A stretch of 64,000 nucleotides of DNA from Sphingomonas hankookensis (GTDB lineage Bacteria; Pseudomonadota; Alphaproteobacteria; Sphingomonadales; Sphingomonadaceae), in contig NZ_LQQO01000005.1 in assembly GCF_001619955.1 (NCBI RefSeq), forward strand, positions 1-64,000, written 5' to 3'. A program made the translations under genes and the position numbers. Numbering within the stretch: position 1 is the first letter of the stretch; each line of letters starts with the position of its first letter. Below the pieces are notes generated by a model that was not told the origin of the DNA, did no database searches, and saw only the letters and a list, made by a program, of their open reading frames with translations. This document shows, piece by piece, positions 20,301 through 28,055 of this stretch.

Positions 20301-21320
20301 GCCGGCGACGATGTCCGCGTCGCGATTGTCGGCGCGCAGCGCGCCGTCGACCAGCAGCCGGGCGACGCCGCCGGTCGCCGCCGCATCGCCCGCGACCGTC
20401 ACGCCGTTGACCGCCGCCGCCGGCTTGCCCGCCGACAGGACGATCCCGCGCGACCCGGCGCTGGCGGTGGTCACCGCCGCCGACACCTGCAGCAGCGAAT
20501 CGGTCAGCGTATCCTGCGATGCCAGCGCGAAGATGGCGTTGTTGCCCGCCACCGTGCCGCGCACATATTGGCTGGTGCCCGCGACCGCGCTGCCCCGGTT
20601 GATCGTCACCGACAACGGGCTGCCCGAACGATAGTCGAGCGTCACGTCGCTGGCGGTGACGAAGGCGACATCCTGTCCCTCCGCCACGAACTCGCCATGC
20701 GCGTCGATCTTGGGGGCCAGCATCACCAGCCCGCGCGTGCTGCCGTCGACGCGCAGCTTCGCGCCCTGTTCGACGGTGATCGCCGACTGGCTGCCTGCGC
20801 TGGCCTGCAACCGATAGCTGTCGCCTGCCCGCACGAAATCCTCAGGCGATATGTCCAGCGTGGTCAGCACCAGCGACCCGGTGTTGAACGCCGCCTTCGA
20901 CCCGACCAGGATGCCGTTCGCATTGTGCACCCACACCGCGACATTGGCATCGCTGGTCAGCTTGCCGAGCAGTTGCGATGGGTTGCCCGACACGTCACGG
21001 TTCAGCACCGCAATATCCCCGCGCAGCCCGCCGAGCAGCCGGCCGTCGGTGAAGTTGACCTCCTTGCTTTCAGGGATGTTGAACCCGTTCCAGTCGATGA
21101 CGGTGTTCCGCCCGCGCAGGTCGACGCGCAACCGGTTGCTGCTGTCCTTGAAATCCGGCCGCAGCCCGTCGGTCCGTACGTCGCGCACGTCGCTTTCGGT
21201 CGGCAACCGCACCTGCGCGCTCTGCGCCACCGCCAATGCCGGGAACAGCGCCCCGCAGGCGGTGGTGAGCACGAGAGCGGCGCGAAGGCGGCGGGCGGTG
21301 GCGACGACGGGCATCGGCAT
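14394..21320 (-). CDS. Two-partner secretion exoprotein TpsA, filamentous-haemagglutinin type
   Basis: A 2308-residue secreted beta-helix protein exported by the TpsB next door. A signal peptide (AALVLTTACGALFPALAVAQ) is followed by a TPS/FHA N-terminal domain (NTVIDWNGFNIPESKEVNF, then VWVHNANGILVGSKAAF). Most of the rest is glycine/alanine/threonine-rich repeats (AGGAL, GDATL, GQSI types), with three 93-residue tandem units near residues 1250-1530. No toxin domain or pre-toxin motif is visible at the C-terminus, which ends in a proline-rich tail after two cysteines (2228 and 2236). This argues for an adhesin or biofilm protein rather than a CDI toxin. Confidence 0.92.
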   Translation of the reverse strand: MPMPVVATARRLRAALVLTTACGALFPALAVAQSAQVRLPTESDVRDVRTDGLRPDFKDSSNRLRVDLRGRNTVIDWNGFNIPESKEVNFTDGRLLGGLRGDIAVLNRDVSGNPSQLLGKLTSDANVAVWVHNANGILVGSKAAFNTGSLVLTTLDISPEDFVRAGDSYRLQASAGSQSAITVEQGAKLRVDGSTRGLVMLAPKIDAHGEFVAEGQDVAFVTASDVTLDYRSGSPLSVTINRGSAVAGTSQYVRGTVAGNNAIFALASQDTLTDSLLQVSAAVTTASAGSRGIVLSAGKPAAAVNGVTVAGDAAATGGVARLLVDGALRADNRDADIVAGASGSASFGGAVQTRDDFSVASGGALSIAGNVTAGGDVLLSGRGVTLGATDPVTQRAGGQFRVSSTDGDIVGIGTVTLRSGDTGDDGLLLETLGSSAGNIRLGSRSRLIAGDDRRGGLTLARRDGATAIDIGSVEARALRGAVGSGAIGTGDVNLREALSIGGSTIVTGDLASDRAIDVRGSGAVTTGGIDSGAGATVVAGTALTVGGDVAASDGVSLRGGSVTLGGSALRSGGGIDVTALTGGITGSRALAIASGSSRRSDVIKLQAAGADGIVLADGSTITGGTNRALDVRVFTASEAPLKLGDVTARSLGTIATLDGDTGPGGAFRSAGSLTFGRLDLVDGFAAESTGGNLTVGRIAVSGALQGIDLRAAGTLSVQSDISTSGAVTLASGTALTLGTIESRDRAVTLTSGGTLRAGRVSGATGVTASGTAVTLGDVRGGTGAVTLGATSGDLSVASAAGRRVALDAGGGIGVTGTLTADAGAVELNAGGAIAVAGTIRSTGGNVRVVSTGGSVGVTGGLTSDGAATLSGTAITLGGTQTARGAYSATASAGGITRSGNALSIRADSDATGGEGVTLGATGGAIDLGDSRIDAGGTVRLTTDGQGITIGGVQAAGLVATGATTTGAAIRTGDLRLGGPATLRAAGDVTTGAINTDGAVTLGGNAVRFGNARAASLSAIAAGGVVTGGNIDTSGDVQVQAANGVLTLGRIATTGGDVALGALGPVFVQGVASAGTASVIGTGAGNDVSVADGVAANGAVTVRSGRDIRTPFVRSATGALTVAAPNGRLAGFVTGTGTSLSAGAGQPFSLTVGTDAVLGDVVGGNISITATAITANRIDGGSLPVALRATVGDLTVSGPVTGSTVSLTAAGRALLGSVDASGAVTLGGAQGLSFGRVSGASIDASGGAIRGDALSSTGAITLSGADVTLDRIDAGTLTADATGTLAIGTIEATGDAVLTGASGNFGDVTAGGALGITTSGATRFGRLTGQSIAATARGGALIGTAVVARGNATLTGQSIDLGLAESGGSLSAKSDAALAIGTVRATGDATLTGATGTFGTVTAGGALGLSTTGATRFDQLTGQTVTATAQGGALNGTAVVARGNATLAGQSIDIGSVDSGGALSATTGGALTLGTGKAVGDAVLSAGTTGNLGTVTAGGALRATSAGALRFDRLAGRAVTAASQGGALSGGTVSATGDVTLGGQSIAVGPVAGAGSLAADSTAGALQLGAVAMGGNVTVRASGAATLANGVTAGGAYRVTAGSIALGGEQQAGGEVRLSATNGAIGGASGLTLVSGTAGGTAPIILDATAGIDLSGASLRTGAGSALALRAGRGQAIRLGSVEAGSLGGFDGSAPVDRLTHDGSVTTGDLTVGRMAVTLSSGDLTTGRISATGPVSLIASSGSVRGGDLTAGTLEAKAGSTLALGTATVGGTATLEAGNIDLRALTAQALTIKTAGTLGAGNGGATALRTTGGDLTVEAGTARLASVESAGSATLRGTSVEVRDRLSAARALLVEARSALTLQNAAAGGDVSLASTGAVNAGEVSAGGALSVDGAGVTLGAVRAGGALKATSSGGLSLASGSGNGITLDAVGLVRAGALSGGPSIAIRGADAELSGAIRGSSVRFATRDPATTALRIGDGTQANGFRLSAAEVAQVAADSVAFDGGAGAMEIGSVALAPSVGRSVEMLSTGDVRVTGQVSATGAGRSIRIGGDGANGNAATIHLIATSDAGGRLLVGDNDLDLRGNRIAAGLSTGFLDTLQPGDAGRAQAQALIGNPNSALYNTQLGGGFFAPDATTMIAARSLTVRFGDYALFQNTAVPGRSSGVSVGSLTAPVTPALRIATYGTPAAASFAFFGDINGITGAGAALLGNPVIDIQPQLLPNSRINGCLAGSGAGCLTTIVIQPTLQVFDWDSQAVFGILQDVSLPFTPIIGGNNEALLSGLPALVPETPADAAAPAPTVVPSQEPKP
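16720..17560 (-). repeat. Three tandem 279-bp (93-residue) units inside tpsA
   Basis: Segments beginning at about 16720, 17002 and 17281 are near copies 279-282 bases apart. In protein they share VVARGNATL.GQSID, then VTAGGAL and LTGQ. The next unit on either side is recognisable but degenerate. The near identity of neighbouring units points to recent duplication or gene conversion within the beta-helix shaft. Confidence 0.8.
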
Positions 21321-21323
21321 TTC

Positions 21324-23057
21324 CTATCGGGCGCGATCGCGCAGCTGCGCGGTCAACGAAACGAGCACACGCGCTGGCGGACGACGTTCGTCGAGCAGCA
21401 GCGCCTTGTCGAGCGGCTTGGCATAGGCGACGTCGAGCACGACGCTGCCGGGCAGCGACAGCCGGACGCCGCCACCGACACTCTTGAAATTGCGCGGCCC
21501 CTCGATCGCGGTACGGTCGAGATTGCGCAGGTACAGATGGTCGTAAAAGCCGAAGAACTGTGCCTGGACCGGCGACCAGAGCGGCACATCGGCCCGCGCC
21601 TCGAACCGGCCGCCGACCGCATGGTCGCCGCTGTTCGAACCGGGATCATAACCGCGCCCGATCGTCAGGCTGCCCAGCGCAAACTCCTCGTAATTGAGCA
21701 GCGGGTCGTTCGACCATTGGAACTGCCCCTGCGCCGCGATGCTGAAAATCGGCCCCACGCTGACGGTCGCGTCGACCGCGCTGCGGAACACCAGCGCCTG
21801 CGGGTTGCCGTTCAGCCGCGACGTCAGCACACCGTCGGCGAAGCCACGCTCGCTGGCGTCGAGGATGCCCAGCCCCTTGCGCAGCTCGCCACTCGCCGCG
21901 ATCGACAGCCAGACATTGCCGTTCGCATCGACGAACTGCTTGTCGCCATCCAGCCCGACAAACACCACGCGCAGCTTGTCGCGGGTCAGCGTCACCGCAT
22001 CGCTGCCACCGCCGACGCGCGAAATCTGGTCGATATAGTCCAGCCCGCCGCGCACCCGCGCATTCGACCGGATCGACCGCGCCAAGGGCCGCGCGACGTC
22101 GAACCCGGCGATCAGCGTATTGGTGCGCAGGTCGAGCGCCCCCAGATCGGGCCGCGACCATGCATAGGTTGCCCGCGCGCCGAAGCTGGTGCCGGCGCTG
22201 TCGACCTCGAAGATATGGCCGCCCTGCACGATGAACTGTTCGGGGAAATCGACCGCCGCCGACGCGCCCAGATAGGTGATGTCGCCCAACCCGGTCAGCC
22301 CGTACAGCTCACCGCGCGCATAGACCGTTTCGCGACCGAGCAACGCCGAATTGTAATTCTGGACATTGGCGAACAGGGCAAAGCGGCGCGAGCTGACCGT
22401 CAGGTCGCCGATCACATCGCCCTGTTTGCCGCCCGACGCGCGCAGCGACAGCGCCACGTCGAGCCCCGGCACGTCACCGGCCAGCAGCAGCAGCCTCTCC
22501 GCCTCACGCTCGTTCAGCGGGTCCATCGCCTGGATCTGCGCCAGCCTGCGCCGCAGCAACGGTTCATAACGTCCGGCATCGCCGCGCACACGCAGTTCGA
22601 CGATGCGCGCGGTCACCACCTCCAGCCGCAGCACGCCGCCCGTAATCTCCTGCGCCGGAATCTGGACCGACGCGATCCAGCCTTCGGACCGCAGCGCGGC
22701 GTTGGCGCGGTCGCGGATCTCGCACACCGTGGCGATCGACTGGTCACCAGTCGGTGCCTGCACCTTGGTCAGCGCCTGGGCGATTTCCGGCTGCAACGGT
22801 GCGCCATCGGCCCGGCTGAATGCCACCCGGTTCAGCGACACGCGCAGCGGCGAGTCCGCGAACGGGCAGTTGCCGATCGCGAACGCACCGCGCGAATCCA
22901 CATCGGCGCGCGGCGCCCGGTCCGTTTCCGGCACGGGCGGGGTCACCTCCTGCCGGCTGGGCAGTGGTGCCACCTGCGCCCATGCGGTCGCGGGAACGGC
23001 CAACGCGACCGCCCCCGCCAGCAGCTTCCAACGTCCCGAACCCGGCTTCCGCAACAC
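21324..23057 (-). CDS. Two-partner secretion outer-membrane translocator TpsB (ShlB/FhaC/HecB family)
   Basis: Outer-membrane Omp85-superfamily pore that secretes TpsA. The 577-residue protein starts with a signal peptide (LLAGAVALAVPATAWAQ), then the helix/linker, POTRA-type region (GVLRLEVVTARIVELRVRG) and a 16-strand barrel with the conserved loop-6-like motif GRGYDPG. I chose GTG at 23057 because AAGGGGG lies six bases upstream and it gives a clean signal peptide; an ATG at 23156 would overlap the preceding gene and hide the signal. The gene ends four bases before tpsA, so the pair is co-transcribed. Confidence 0.93.
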   Translation of the reverse strand: MLRKPGSGRWKLLAGAVALAVPATAWAQVAPLPSRQEVTPPVPETDRAPRADVDSRGAFAIGNCPFADSPLRVSLNRVAFSRADGAPLQPEIAQALTKVQAPTGDQSIATVCEIRDRANAALRSEGWIASVQIPAQEITGGVLRLEVVTARIVELRVRGDAGRYEPLLRRRLAQIQAMDPLNEREAERLLLLAGDVPGLDVALSLRASGGKQGDVIGDLTVSSRRFALFANVQNYNSALLGRETVYARGELYGLTGLGDITYLGASAAVDFPEQFIVQGGHIFEVDSAGTSFGARATYAWSRPDLGALDLRTNTLIAGFDVARPLARSIRSNARVRGGLDYIDQISRVGGGSDAVTLTRDKLRVVFVGLDGDKQFVDANGNVWLSIAASGELRKGLGILDASERGFADGVLTSRLNGNPQALVFRSAVDATVSVGPIFSIAAQGQFQWSNDPLLNYEEFALGSLTIGRGYDPGSNSGDHAVGGRFEARADVPLWSPVQAQFFGFYDHLYLRNLDRTAIEGPRNFKSVGGGVRLSLPGSVVLDVAYAKPLDKALLLDERRPPARVLVSLTAQLRDRAR

Positions 23058-23116
23058 TATCTTCCCCCTTGTTGCCGGCGCCGGTTGACCCCGTGTCGCC
23101 GACGATCTTTGCCCGA

Positions 23117-23662
23117 TTAATCGTAGTCTTCGTAATATATCTGATCGAGCTGCCACCCGTTCCTGCCCAGCGCGAACTCCATGTCGCCGATGCGAATGCG
23201 GTCCTTCGCCCAGGTCGGATCCACCTTTACCGTGCGCGTGGCTTCAAGCAGCTGGCGCTGGGTCTGGCCCTCACCATCGACGTTGTTCGGGTTGTCGAGC
23301 AGCTTCTTCAGCACCGGCCCGACCTGAGCAGGCGTCAGGCGATGCTTGGGGCTGTCGTCCAGATCGCCATGCTGCATCACCGTCGGTGCGCTGAGCGCAG
23401 CAATCCCCGCTGCATCGTTCGCCAGCGCCGCCGTGCGGAACCTGGCCCAGAACTCGTCCAACGACTGGCCCGTCGCCGCAGCGGACGGGGTCGCACTCGC
23501 CTCCACCGGCGGCGTAACCGGCGCGACCGGGGCCTCGGCCGGCGCCTCCACTGGCACCGCGGCGTCCGTCGCGTTCGCCTCGACCGCCGTTTCTGCGCCG
23601 CCACAAGCTGACAGCAACAGCAGCGCGCCCAGCCCGATCGTCATCGTTCCCGGTCCCTTCAT
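23117..23662 (-). CDS. Small lipoprotein, candidate immunity protein for the adjacent amidase
   Basis: A 181-residue protein with a lipoprotein signal (LGALLLLSACGG), an Ala/Pro/Val-rich linker, and a compact C-terminal domain (about 75-181) containing SLDEFWARFRTAAL, QHGDLDD and GDMEFALGRNGWQLDQ. I do not recognise the family. Its ATG overlaps the stop of the amidase gene upstream (ATGA), so the two are made together. An envelope-anchored protein coupled to a wall hydrolase that lacks a signal peptide is the expected layout of a T6SS effector-immunity pair; the immunity role is inferred from this layout only. Confidence 0.72.
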   Translation of the reverse strand: MKGPGTMTIGLGALLLLSACGGAETAVEANATDAAVPVEAPAEAPVAPVTPPVEASATPSAAATGQSLDEFWARFRTAALANDAAGIAALSAPTVMQHGDLDDSPKHRLTPAQVGPVLKKLLDNPNNVDGEGQTQRQLLEATRTVKVDPTWAKDRIRIGDMEFALGRNGWQLDQIYYEDYD

Positions 23663-24552
23663 CGTCCCTCCGGCCAGCGCATGGCCTTCACCGTATATTT
23701 GTTGAGCGGGTAGCTGGAGACCTTTACCTGGTTCCCCTGATTGCCGCCCAGCAACTGGATATGCGTCGCGGTCTGCCCGACGAAGAACGCCACGTGATTT
23801 CCCGACGACGATCCGGTCGCGCCGTCGACACCGCGCGGCGTGCGATAGATATGGACGATGCAGCCATAGCGCGGTTCGCGCAGCGCCGTGCCGAACTTGC
23901 CCCAATCCGCCGCCCGCGCGCTGCGGATGCCGCGAATGCCGGCCTGTTCGAGGCACCAGTTCACGAACGACGCGCACCACGCAACCTCGTCGGTCTTGGC
24001 GGCCAGCGTGGTGGTGGCGTGATATTCGACGATGCGCGGATTATGGCTGCGCCCGGCGACTTCGGACACGCCCTTCTCGGCCAACGCCACCCGCATCCAC
24101 GGTGCACCGATGGTCGATCCGGGCGGCTCCAGCTGCGCGCTGCGATGCGGTGCCGGACGTGCAGCGGCTGCGGGACGCGCCTGTGCACGCCGGGTCGCGG
24201 TCGCTGTACCGCCCATCCCGCGCCCCAAAGGTGCATCGCCGATCGGCAGGTTGCGGATCGACGGCGCCGTCACCGCACGGGTCGGCGTGCCGGTAGAGGA
24301 TCGCGCGGCGGACGGCGTGCGGGGCAGCGCGGCACCGGTAATGCCCAGGCTGGACCACGTCTTCGCACCGACCACGCCGTCGACCTCCAGCCCGCGGCTC
24401 TGCTGAAAACTGCGAACTGCACGCTCGGTCGCCGTGCCGAACACGCCGTCGAGGTCCAACGGTGGGCGGGGACGTGCCGTCGTGTTCAACAGATGCTGCA
24501 ACATCTGGACCTGCTGGCCCCGGGCGCCTCGATCGATCTCTCCAAATCGCAC
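23659..24552 (-). CDS. Peptidoglycan-binding/CHAP-like amidase (TIGR02594 type), candidate T6SS effector
   Basis: A 297-residue protein with no signal peptide. Residues about 1-65 are a PF01471-type peptidoglycan-binding domain (RGARGQQVQMLQ, LDGVFGTATERAVRSFQQ). A Pro/Ala-rich linker follows, then a C-terminal papain-like domain with the nucleophile in VAWCASFVNWCLEQAG and a histidine in GNHVAFFVG, matching the TIGR02594/CHAP group of wall amidases. The frame is open further upstream, but GTG at 24552 with GGAG eight bases before it gives the domain a normal start. It is coupled to the lipoprotein gene downstream. A T6SS effector role is inferred. Confidence 0.8.
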   Translation of the reverse strand: MRFGEIDRGARGQQVQMLQHLLNTTARPRPPLDLDGVFGTATERAVRSFQQSRGLEVDGVVGAKTWSSLGITGAALPRTPSAARSSTGTPTRAVTAPSIRNLPIGDAPLGRGMGGTATATRRAQARPAAAARPAPHRSAQLEPPGSTIGAPWMRVALAEKGVSEVAGRSHNPRIVEYHATTTLAAKTDEVAWCASFVNWCLEQAGIRGIRSARAADWGKFGTALREPRYGCIVHIYRTPRGVDGATGSSSGNHVAFFVGQTATHIQLLGGNQGNQVKVSSYPLNKYTVKAMRWPEGR

Positions 24553-24617
24553 GATTCCGTCTCCGCCTTTCAATAGGCGCAACGTTGAACGTTCCGCCTT
24601 CGCAATGGATGCATCAT

Positions 24618-24842
24618 TTACCGTCTTTTGTCGGTCCGCCCCCGCAACAGAGTCAGCGCGATCAGCAGCACCAGCGAGTCGATGGCGACCAGCGCCAGCC
24701 AAGGGCTGGTCCATTTGTCCATGTTGACCGTCCGCCCGTAATAGGGTGGCCCGGCGCCATAGGCCTCGTTCAGCATGTCTGCGCTGATCCAGACCGCCCC
24801 GGCGACCATGAGCGCCGCCAATATCCAGCGCAGCACGCGCAT
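24618..24842 (-). CDS. 74-residue two-helix membrane protein, candidate immunity protein
   Basis: A small protein with two hydrophobic segments (ILAALMVAGAVWISA and WLALVAIDSLVLLIALTLL) joined by a short polar loop containing YYGRTVNMDKW, so it is predicted to be a hairpin membrane protein with the loop in the periplasm. Its start overlaps the stop of the L,D-transpeptidase-like gene by one base (TGATG). I know no family for it. Position and coupling suggest it protects against the enzyme encoded just upstream, as Tldi1 does for Tlde1, but there is no visible similarity to Tldi1. Confidence 0.65.
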   Translation of the reverse strand: MRVLRWILAALMVAGAVWISADMLNEAYGAGPPYYGRTVNMDKWTSPWLALVAIDSLVLLIALTLLRGRTDKRR

Positions 24843-25333
24843 CAGTAACGCACCGTGACCGTCACGAAGCAATCGGGCGACGGCCCGACCATCTCCCGCA
24901 ATCGCGCCACGAAACGTCTCATGTCGTTGGTCAGGTCGATGCAGCCGGCGCTGCCCGGCGTCGAACCACCATGGATGAAGAAGCCGCCGCGCCTGTGCGT
25001 CACGGTCGCCGGCATGACGTGCAACGTGACGCGGTAATCGCCCCAAGGCGCGGCCTGATCGTAGCGATACCAGGACCGTTCCCACAGTTCGGCCGGGTTG
25101 ATCCAATATTCACCGGCGGGGATCGGTCCCTCGCCGCCCAGACGCTGTCGTTCGGCCGAGTAGTCGAAATTGCCGCGCGCATCGGGCCTTCCCGATACCG
25201 CGGACCATGAATATTGAAGCCTGGGTCCACGCAGGGTCAGCGTGCGCCCGTCGAACAGGATATGCACCGGGGACCGGCCGCATTGCGGCACCGCCGGATC
25301 GCCGCGCTCATGCGCATATCGGTCTTGAGGCAT
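24842..25333 (-). CDS. L,D-transpeptidase-like protein (DUF2778/Tlde1-like), candidate T6SS effector
   Basis: A 163-residue single-domain protein without a signal peptide. The beta-rich N-terminal half (FDGRTLTLRG, YSWSAVSGRP, GPIPAGEYWI) leads to FFIHGGSTPGSAGCIDL, the His...Cys active-site motif of the YkuD/L,D-transpeptidase fold as seen in DUF2778. Tlde1 of Salmonella is a T6SS effector of this type that attacks tetrapeptide stems. The ATG at 25333 has AGGAG six bases upstream. It lies between tssH and a small membrane protein gene, giving the second effector-immunity-like pair of the island. The enzyme family is fairly sure; secretion is inferred. Confidence 0.82.
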   Translation of the reverse strand: MPQDRYAHERGDPAVPQCGRSPVHILFDGRTLTLRGPRLQYSWSAVSGRPDARGNFDYSAERQRLGGEGPIPAGEYWINPAELWERSWYRYDQAAPWGDYRVTLHVMPATVTHRRGGFFIHGGSTPGSAGCIDLTNDMRRFVARLREMVGPSPDCFVTVTVRY

Positions 25334-25387
25334 ATAACGCTCCTCTCGATCCCCCCGAGGATAGGTCGCGACCGTAACTCGCTGCAA

Positions 25388-28012
25388 TCACGCGACCGCC
25401 CCATCCGCCGCGCCGGAAGCACCATCGAACCGATAGGTCAGCGCGTCGCCATCCACCGCGACCGCGATCGAGCGCACCTCGTCCCCGCGCATCCGCCGTT
25501 CGAGCAGCGCGACCGACATGTCGGGCAGCATCGAATTGGTCAGGATCGCATCGATCATCCGTCCGCCCGACGCCGCTTCGGTGCAGCGTTCGACGATATG
25601 GTCGACCACCGCCGGATCGATGGTGAGCGCGATGCCGTGATTGTCGCGGATGCGCCGCTCGATCCGGCCGAGATGCAGCCGGACGATCCCCGCAAGCATG
25701 TCCTTGCTCAGCGGATAATAGGGCAGCACCGACAGCCGCCCCAGCAACGCCGGCGGAAACACCTTGAGCAATTCGGGGCGCAGCGCCGTCGCCAGCGCAT
25801 CGGGCGTCGGCGCCGTTTCCTCATCCTCGGTCAGTGTCGCGATCAGGTCGGTCCCGACATTGGAGGTCAGCAGGATCACCGTGTTGCGGAAATCGATATG
25901 CCGCCCCTCGGCATCGTTCATGAACCCCTTGTCGAACACCTGGAAGAACATCTCATGGACGTCGGGGTGCGCCTTCTCGACCTCATCGAGCAGCACCACC
26001 GAATAGGGCCGCCGCCGCACCGCTTCGGTCAGCACCCCGCCCTGCCCATACCCGACATAGCCGGCAGGAGCGCCCTTCAGCGTCGAGACGGTATGCGCCT
26101 CCTGAAACTCGCTCATGTTGATGACGATCATTGAATCGTCGCCGGAAAACAGCAGCTCGGACAACGCGTGCGCGGTCTCGGTCTTGCCGACGCCCGACGG
26201 GCCGCACAGCATGAACACGCCGACCGGCTTGGCCGGATTGTCCAGTTTCGCGCGGCTGGTCTGGATGCGCTTGGCGATGGCGTCCATCGCATGATCCTGG
26301 CCGATCACCCGTGCCTTCAGCGCGGTGCCGATCGTCAGCACGCTTTCGATCTCGTCCTTGACCATCCGCCCGACCGGGATGCCGGTCCAGTCGCCGACGA
26401 CCGCCGCGATCGCATCGCCATCGACCACGCCGAAGACCATCGGATCGTCGCCCGCCGCCTCACGCGCAGCTGTCAGCGCAGCATCCAGCGCATCGCCGTC
26501 ATCGCCCTCCCGCGCGGCACGTACCGCGTCCAGTGCCTCGCGCTCGGCGGTCCATTTCGTCTCGACCGCCTCGACCGCAGCCCGCGCCTCTTCGATCGCC
26601 TCGTCCAGTTCAGCCAGCCGGTCGTCGCGGCGATAACGTTGCTGCGTCTCGCGCTCGACGACGCCGCGTTCCGCCTCCAGCAGTTCCAGCCGCCGCCGCC
26701 GGTCCTCGACCGCCGCCGGGGTGGCGTGCTGCGACACCGCGACGCGCGCGGCGGCGGTGTCGAGCAGGCTGACCGCCTTGTCGGGCAGTTGCCGCGCGGG
26801 CACGTAACGCTGCGACAGGGTGACCGCCGCGCTCACCGCTTCGTCGAGCACGACGACGCCGTGATGCTGCTCCATCGCCCCGACCACCGACCGCAGCATG
26901 TCGACCGCGACATCCGTCTCCGGCTCGGCCACGTCGACCGGCTGGAACCGGCGGGTGAGCGCCGGGTCCTTTTCAAAATACTGGCGATATTCGGCATAGG
27001 TCGTGGCGGCGATGGTGCGCAGCCGCCCGCGCGCCAGCGCCGGTTTCAGCAAATTGGCGGCGTCGCCCGTCCCCGCCTGCCCGCCCGCGCCGACCAGCGT
27101 ATGCGCTTCGTCGATGAACAGGATCACCGGGCTGGCCGCGCCCTCGACCTCGTCGATCACCTGGCGCAGCCGCTTCTCGAACTCGCCCTTCACGCCCGCG
27201 CCGGCCTGCATAAGTGTCACATCGAGTGCGCGCAGCGTCACTCCTTTCAACGCGGGCGGGACGTCGCCATCGGCGATGCGCCGCGCGAACCCTTCTACCA
27301 CCGCGGTCTTGCCGACGCCTGCCTCACCGATCAGGATCGGGTTGTTCTGCCGCCGCCGCAGCAGCACGTCGATCAGCTGGCGGATTTCGCCGTCGCGCCC
27401 GACGACCGCGTCGATTTCGGCGGCACGCGCCTTGGCGGTCAGGTCGCTGGAGTAGCGCGCCAGCGCCTCGCCCGCCGGGGCCGGACCGCTCGCCGCCGCC
27501 GGAGCGCCCGGTTCGATCGACGCGACCGACGTCGTCTCGGCCGATGGCTTCACGATCGCATCGAACTCCGCGCCCAGCCGGTCGGCGGCGATCTTGCGCC
27601 ACTCGCCACTCGTCGCGAACAGCGCGTTGCGCAGCGTCGGCGTGCGCAGCATCCCGTAGAGCAGATGCCCGGTGCGCACCTTGCCCGCACCGAATTGCAG
27701 CGAGGCATAGAGCCAGCCCTTCTCGATCGCCTCCTCGACCTGCGGCGCGAAGTCCGAGATCGCCGACGCCCCGCGCGGCAATATGTCGAGCGCACCGACG
27801 ATATCGCGCGCCAGCACCGCATCGTCGATGCCGAACGCCGCCCGGATCGCGGCAATGTCGCCGGTCGAATCCTGGACCAGCAGATGCAGCCAATGGACCA
27901 GCTCGACATAGGGGTTGCCACGCATCCGGGCGAAGCCGGTGGCGGATTCGATCGCCTGCAGCGCGCTGGCGTCGAGGCGGCCGAACAGGGCGGTACGGCT
28001 GATATCGGTCAT
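25388..28012 (-). CDS. tssH: T6SS sheath-recycling ATPase TssH (ClpV)
   Basis: AAA+ unfoldase of the ClpB/Hsp100 family that disassembles contracted TssB/TssC sheaths. The 874-residue chain has a Clp N-terminal domain (about 1-150), a first ATPase domain with GEAGVGKT at 229-236 and ILFIDEAHTL, a middle helical segment (about 430-530), and a second ATPase domain with GPSGVGKT at 604-611 and VVLLDEVEKAHP. The N-terminal RTALFGRLDASALQAIESA and the HWLHLLVQ helix resemble ClpV rather than ClpB. It sits between two effector-like modules on the same strand. Confidence 0.95.
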   Translation of the reverse strand: MTDISRTALFGRLDASALQAIESATGFARMRGNPYVELVHWLHLLVQDSTGDIAAIRAAFGIDDAVLARDIVGALDILPRGASAISDFAPQVEEAIEKGWLYASLQFGAGKVRTGHLLYGMLRTPTLRNALFATSGEWRKIAADRLGAEFDAIVKPSAETTSVASIEPGAPAAASGPAPAGEALARYSSDLTAKARAAEIDAVVGRDGEIRQLIDVLLRRRQNNPILIGEAGVGKTAVVEGFARRIADGDVPPALKGVTLRALDVTLMQAGAGVKGEFEKRLRQVIDEVEGAASPVILFIDEAHTLVGAGGQAGTGDAANLLKPALARGRLRTIAATTYAEYRQYFEKDPALTRRFQPVDVAEPETDVAVDMLRSVVGAMEQHHGVVVLDEAVSAAVTLSQRYVPARQLPDKAVSLLDTAAARVAVSQHATPAAVEDRRRRLELLEAERGVVERETQQRYRRDDRLAELDEAIEEARAAVEAVETKWTAEREALDAVRAAREGDDGDALDAALTAAREAAGDDPMVFGVVDGDAIAAVVGDWTGIPVGRMVKDEIESVLTIGTALKARVIGQDHAMDAIAKRIQTSRAKLDNPAKPVGVFMLCGPSGVGKTETAHALSELLFSGDDSMIVINMSEFQEAHTVSTLKGAPAGYVGYGQGGVLTEAVRRRPYSVVLLDEVEKAHPDVHEMFFQVFDKGFMNDAEGRHIDFRNTVILLTSNVGTDLIATLTEDEETAPTPDALATALRPELLKVFPPALLGRLSVLPYYPLSKDMLAGIVRLHLGRIERRIRDNHGIALTIDPAVVDHIVERCTEAASGGRMIDAILTNSMLPDMSVALLERRMRGDEVRSIAVAVDGDALTYRFDGASGAADGAVA

Positions 28013-28055
28013 GCGGATCCTTGTCGGTCGATGGGCGGGACGCGGGTCGGACGGG

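Noticed and set aside
14667..20634. Several long plus-strand frames opposite tpsA
   Set aside because: Pro/Ser/Thr/Arg-rich complements of the repeat-rich adhesin gene, with no ribosome sites or domains.
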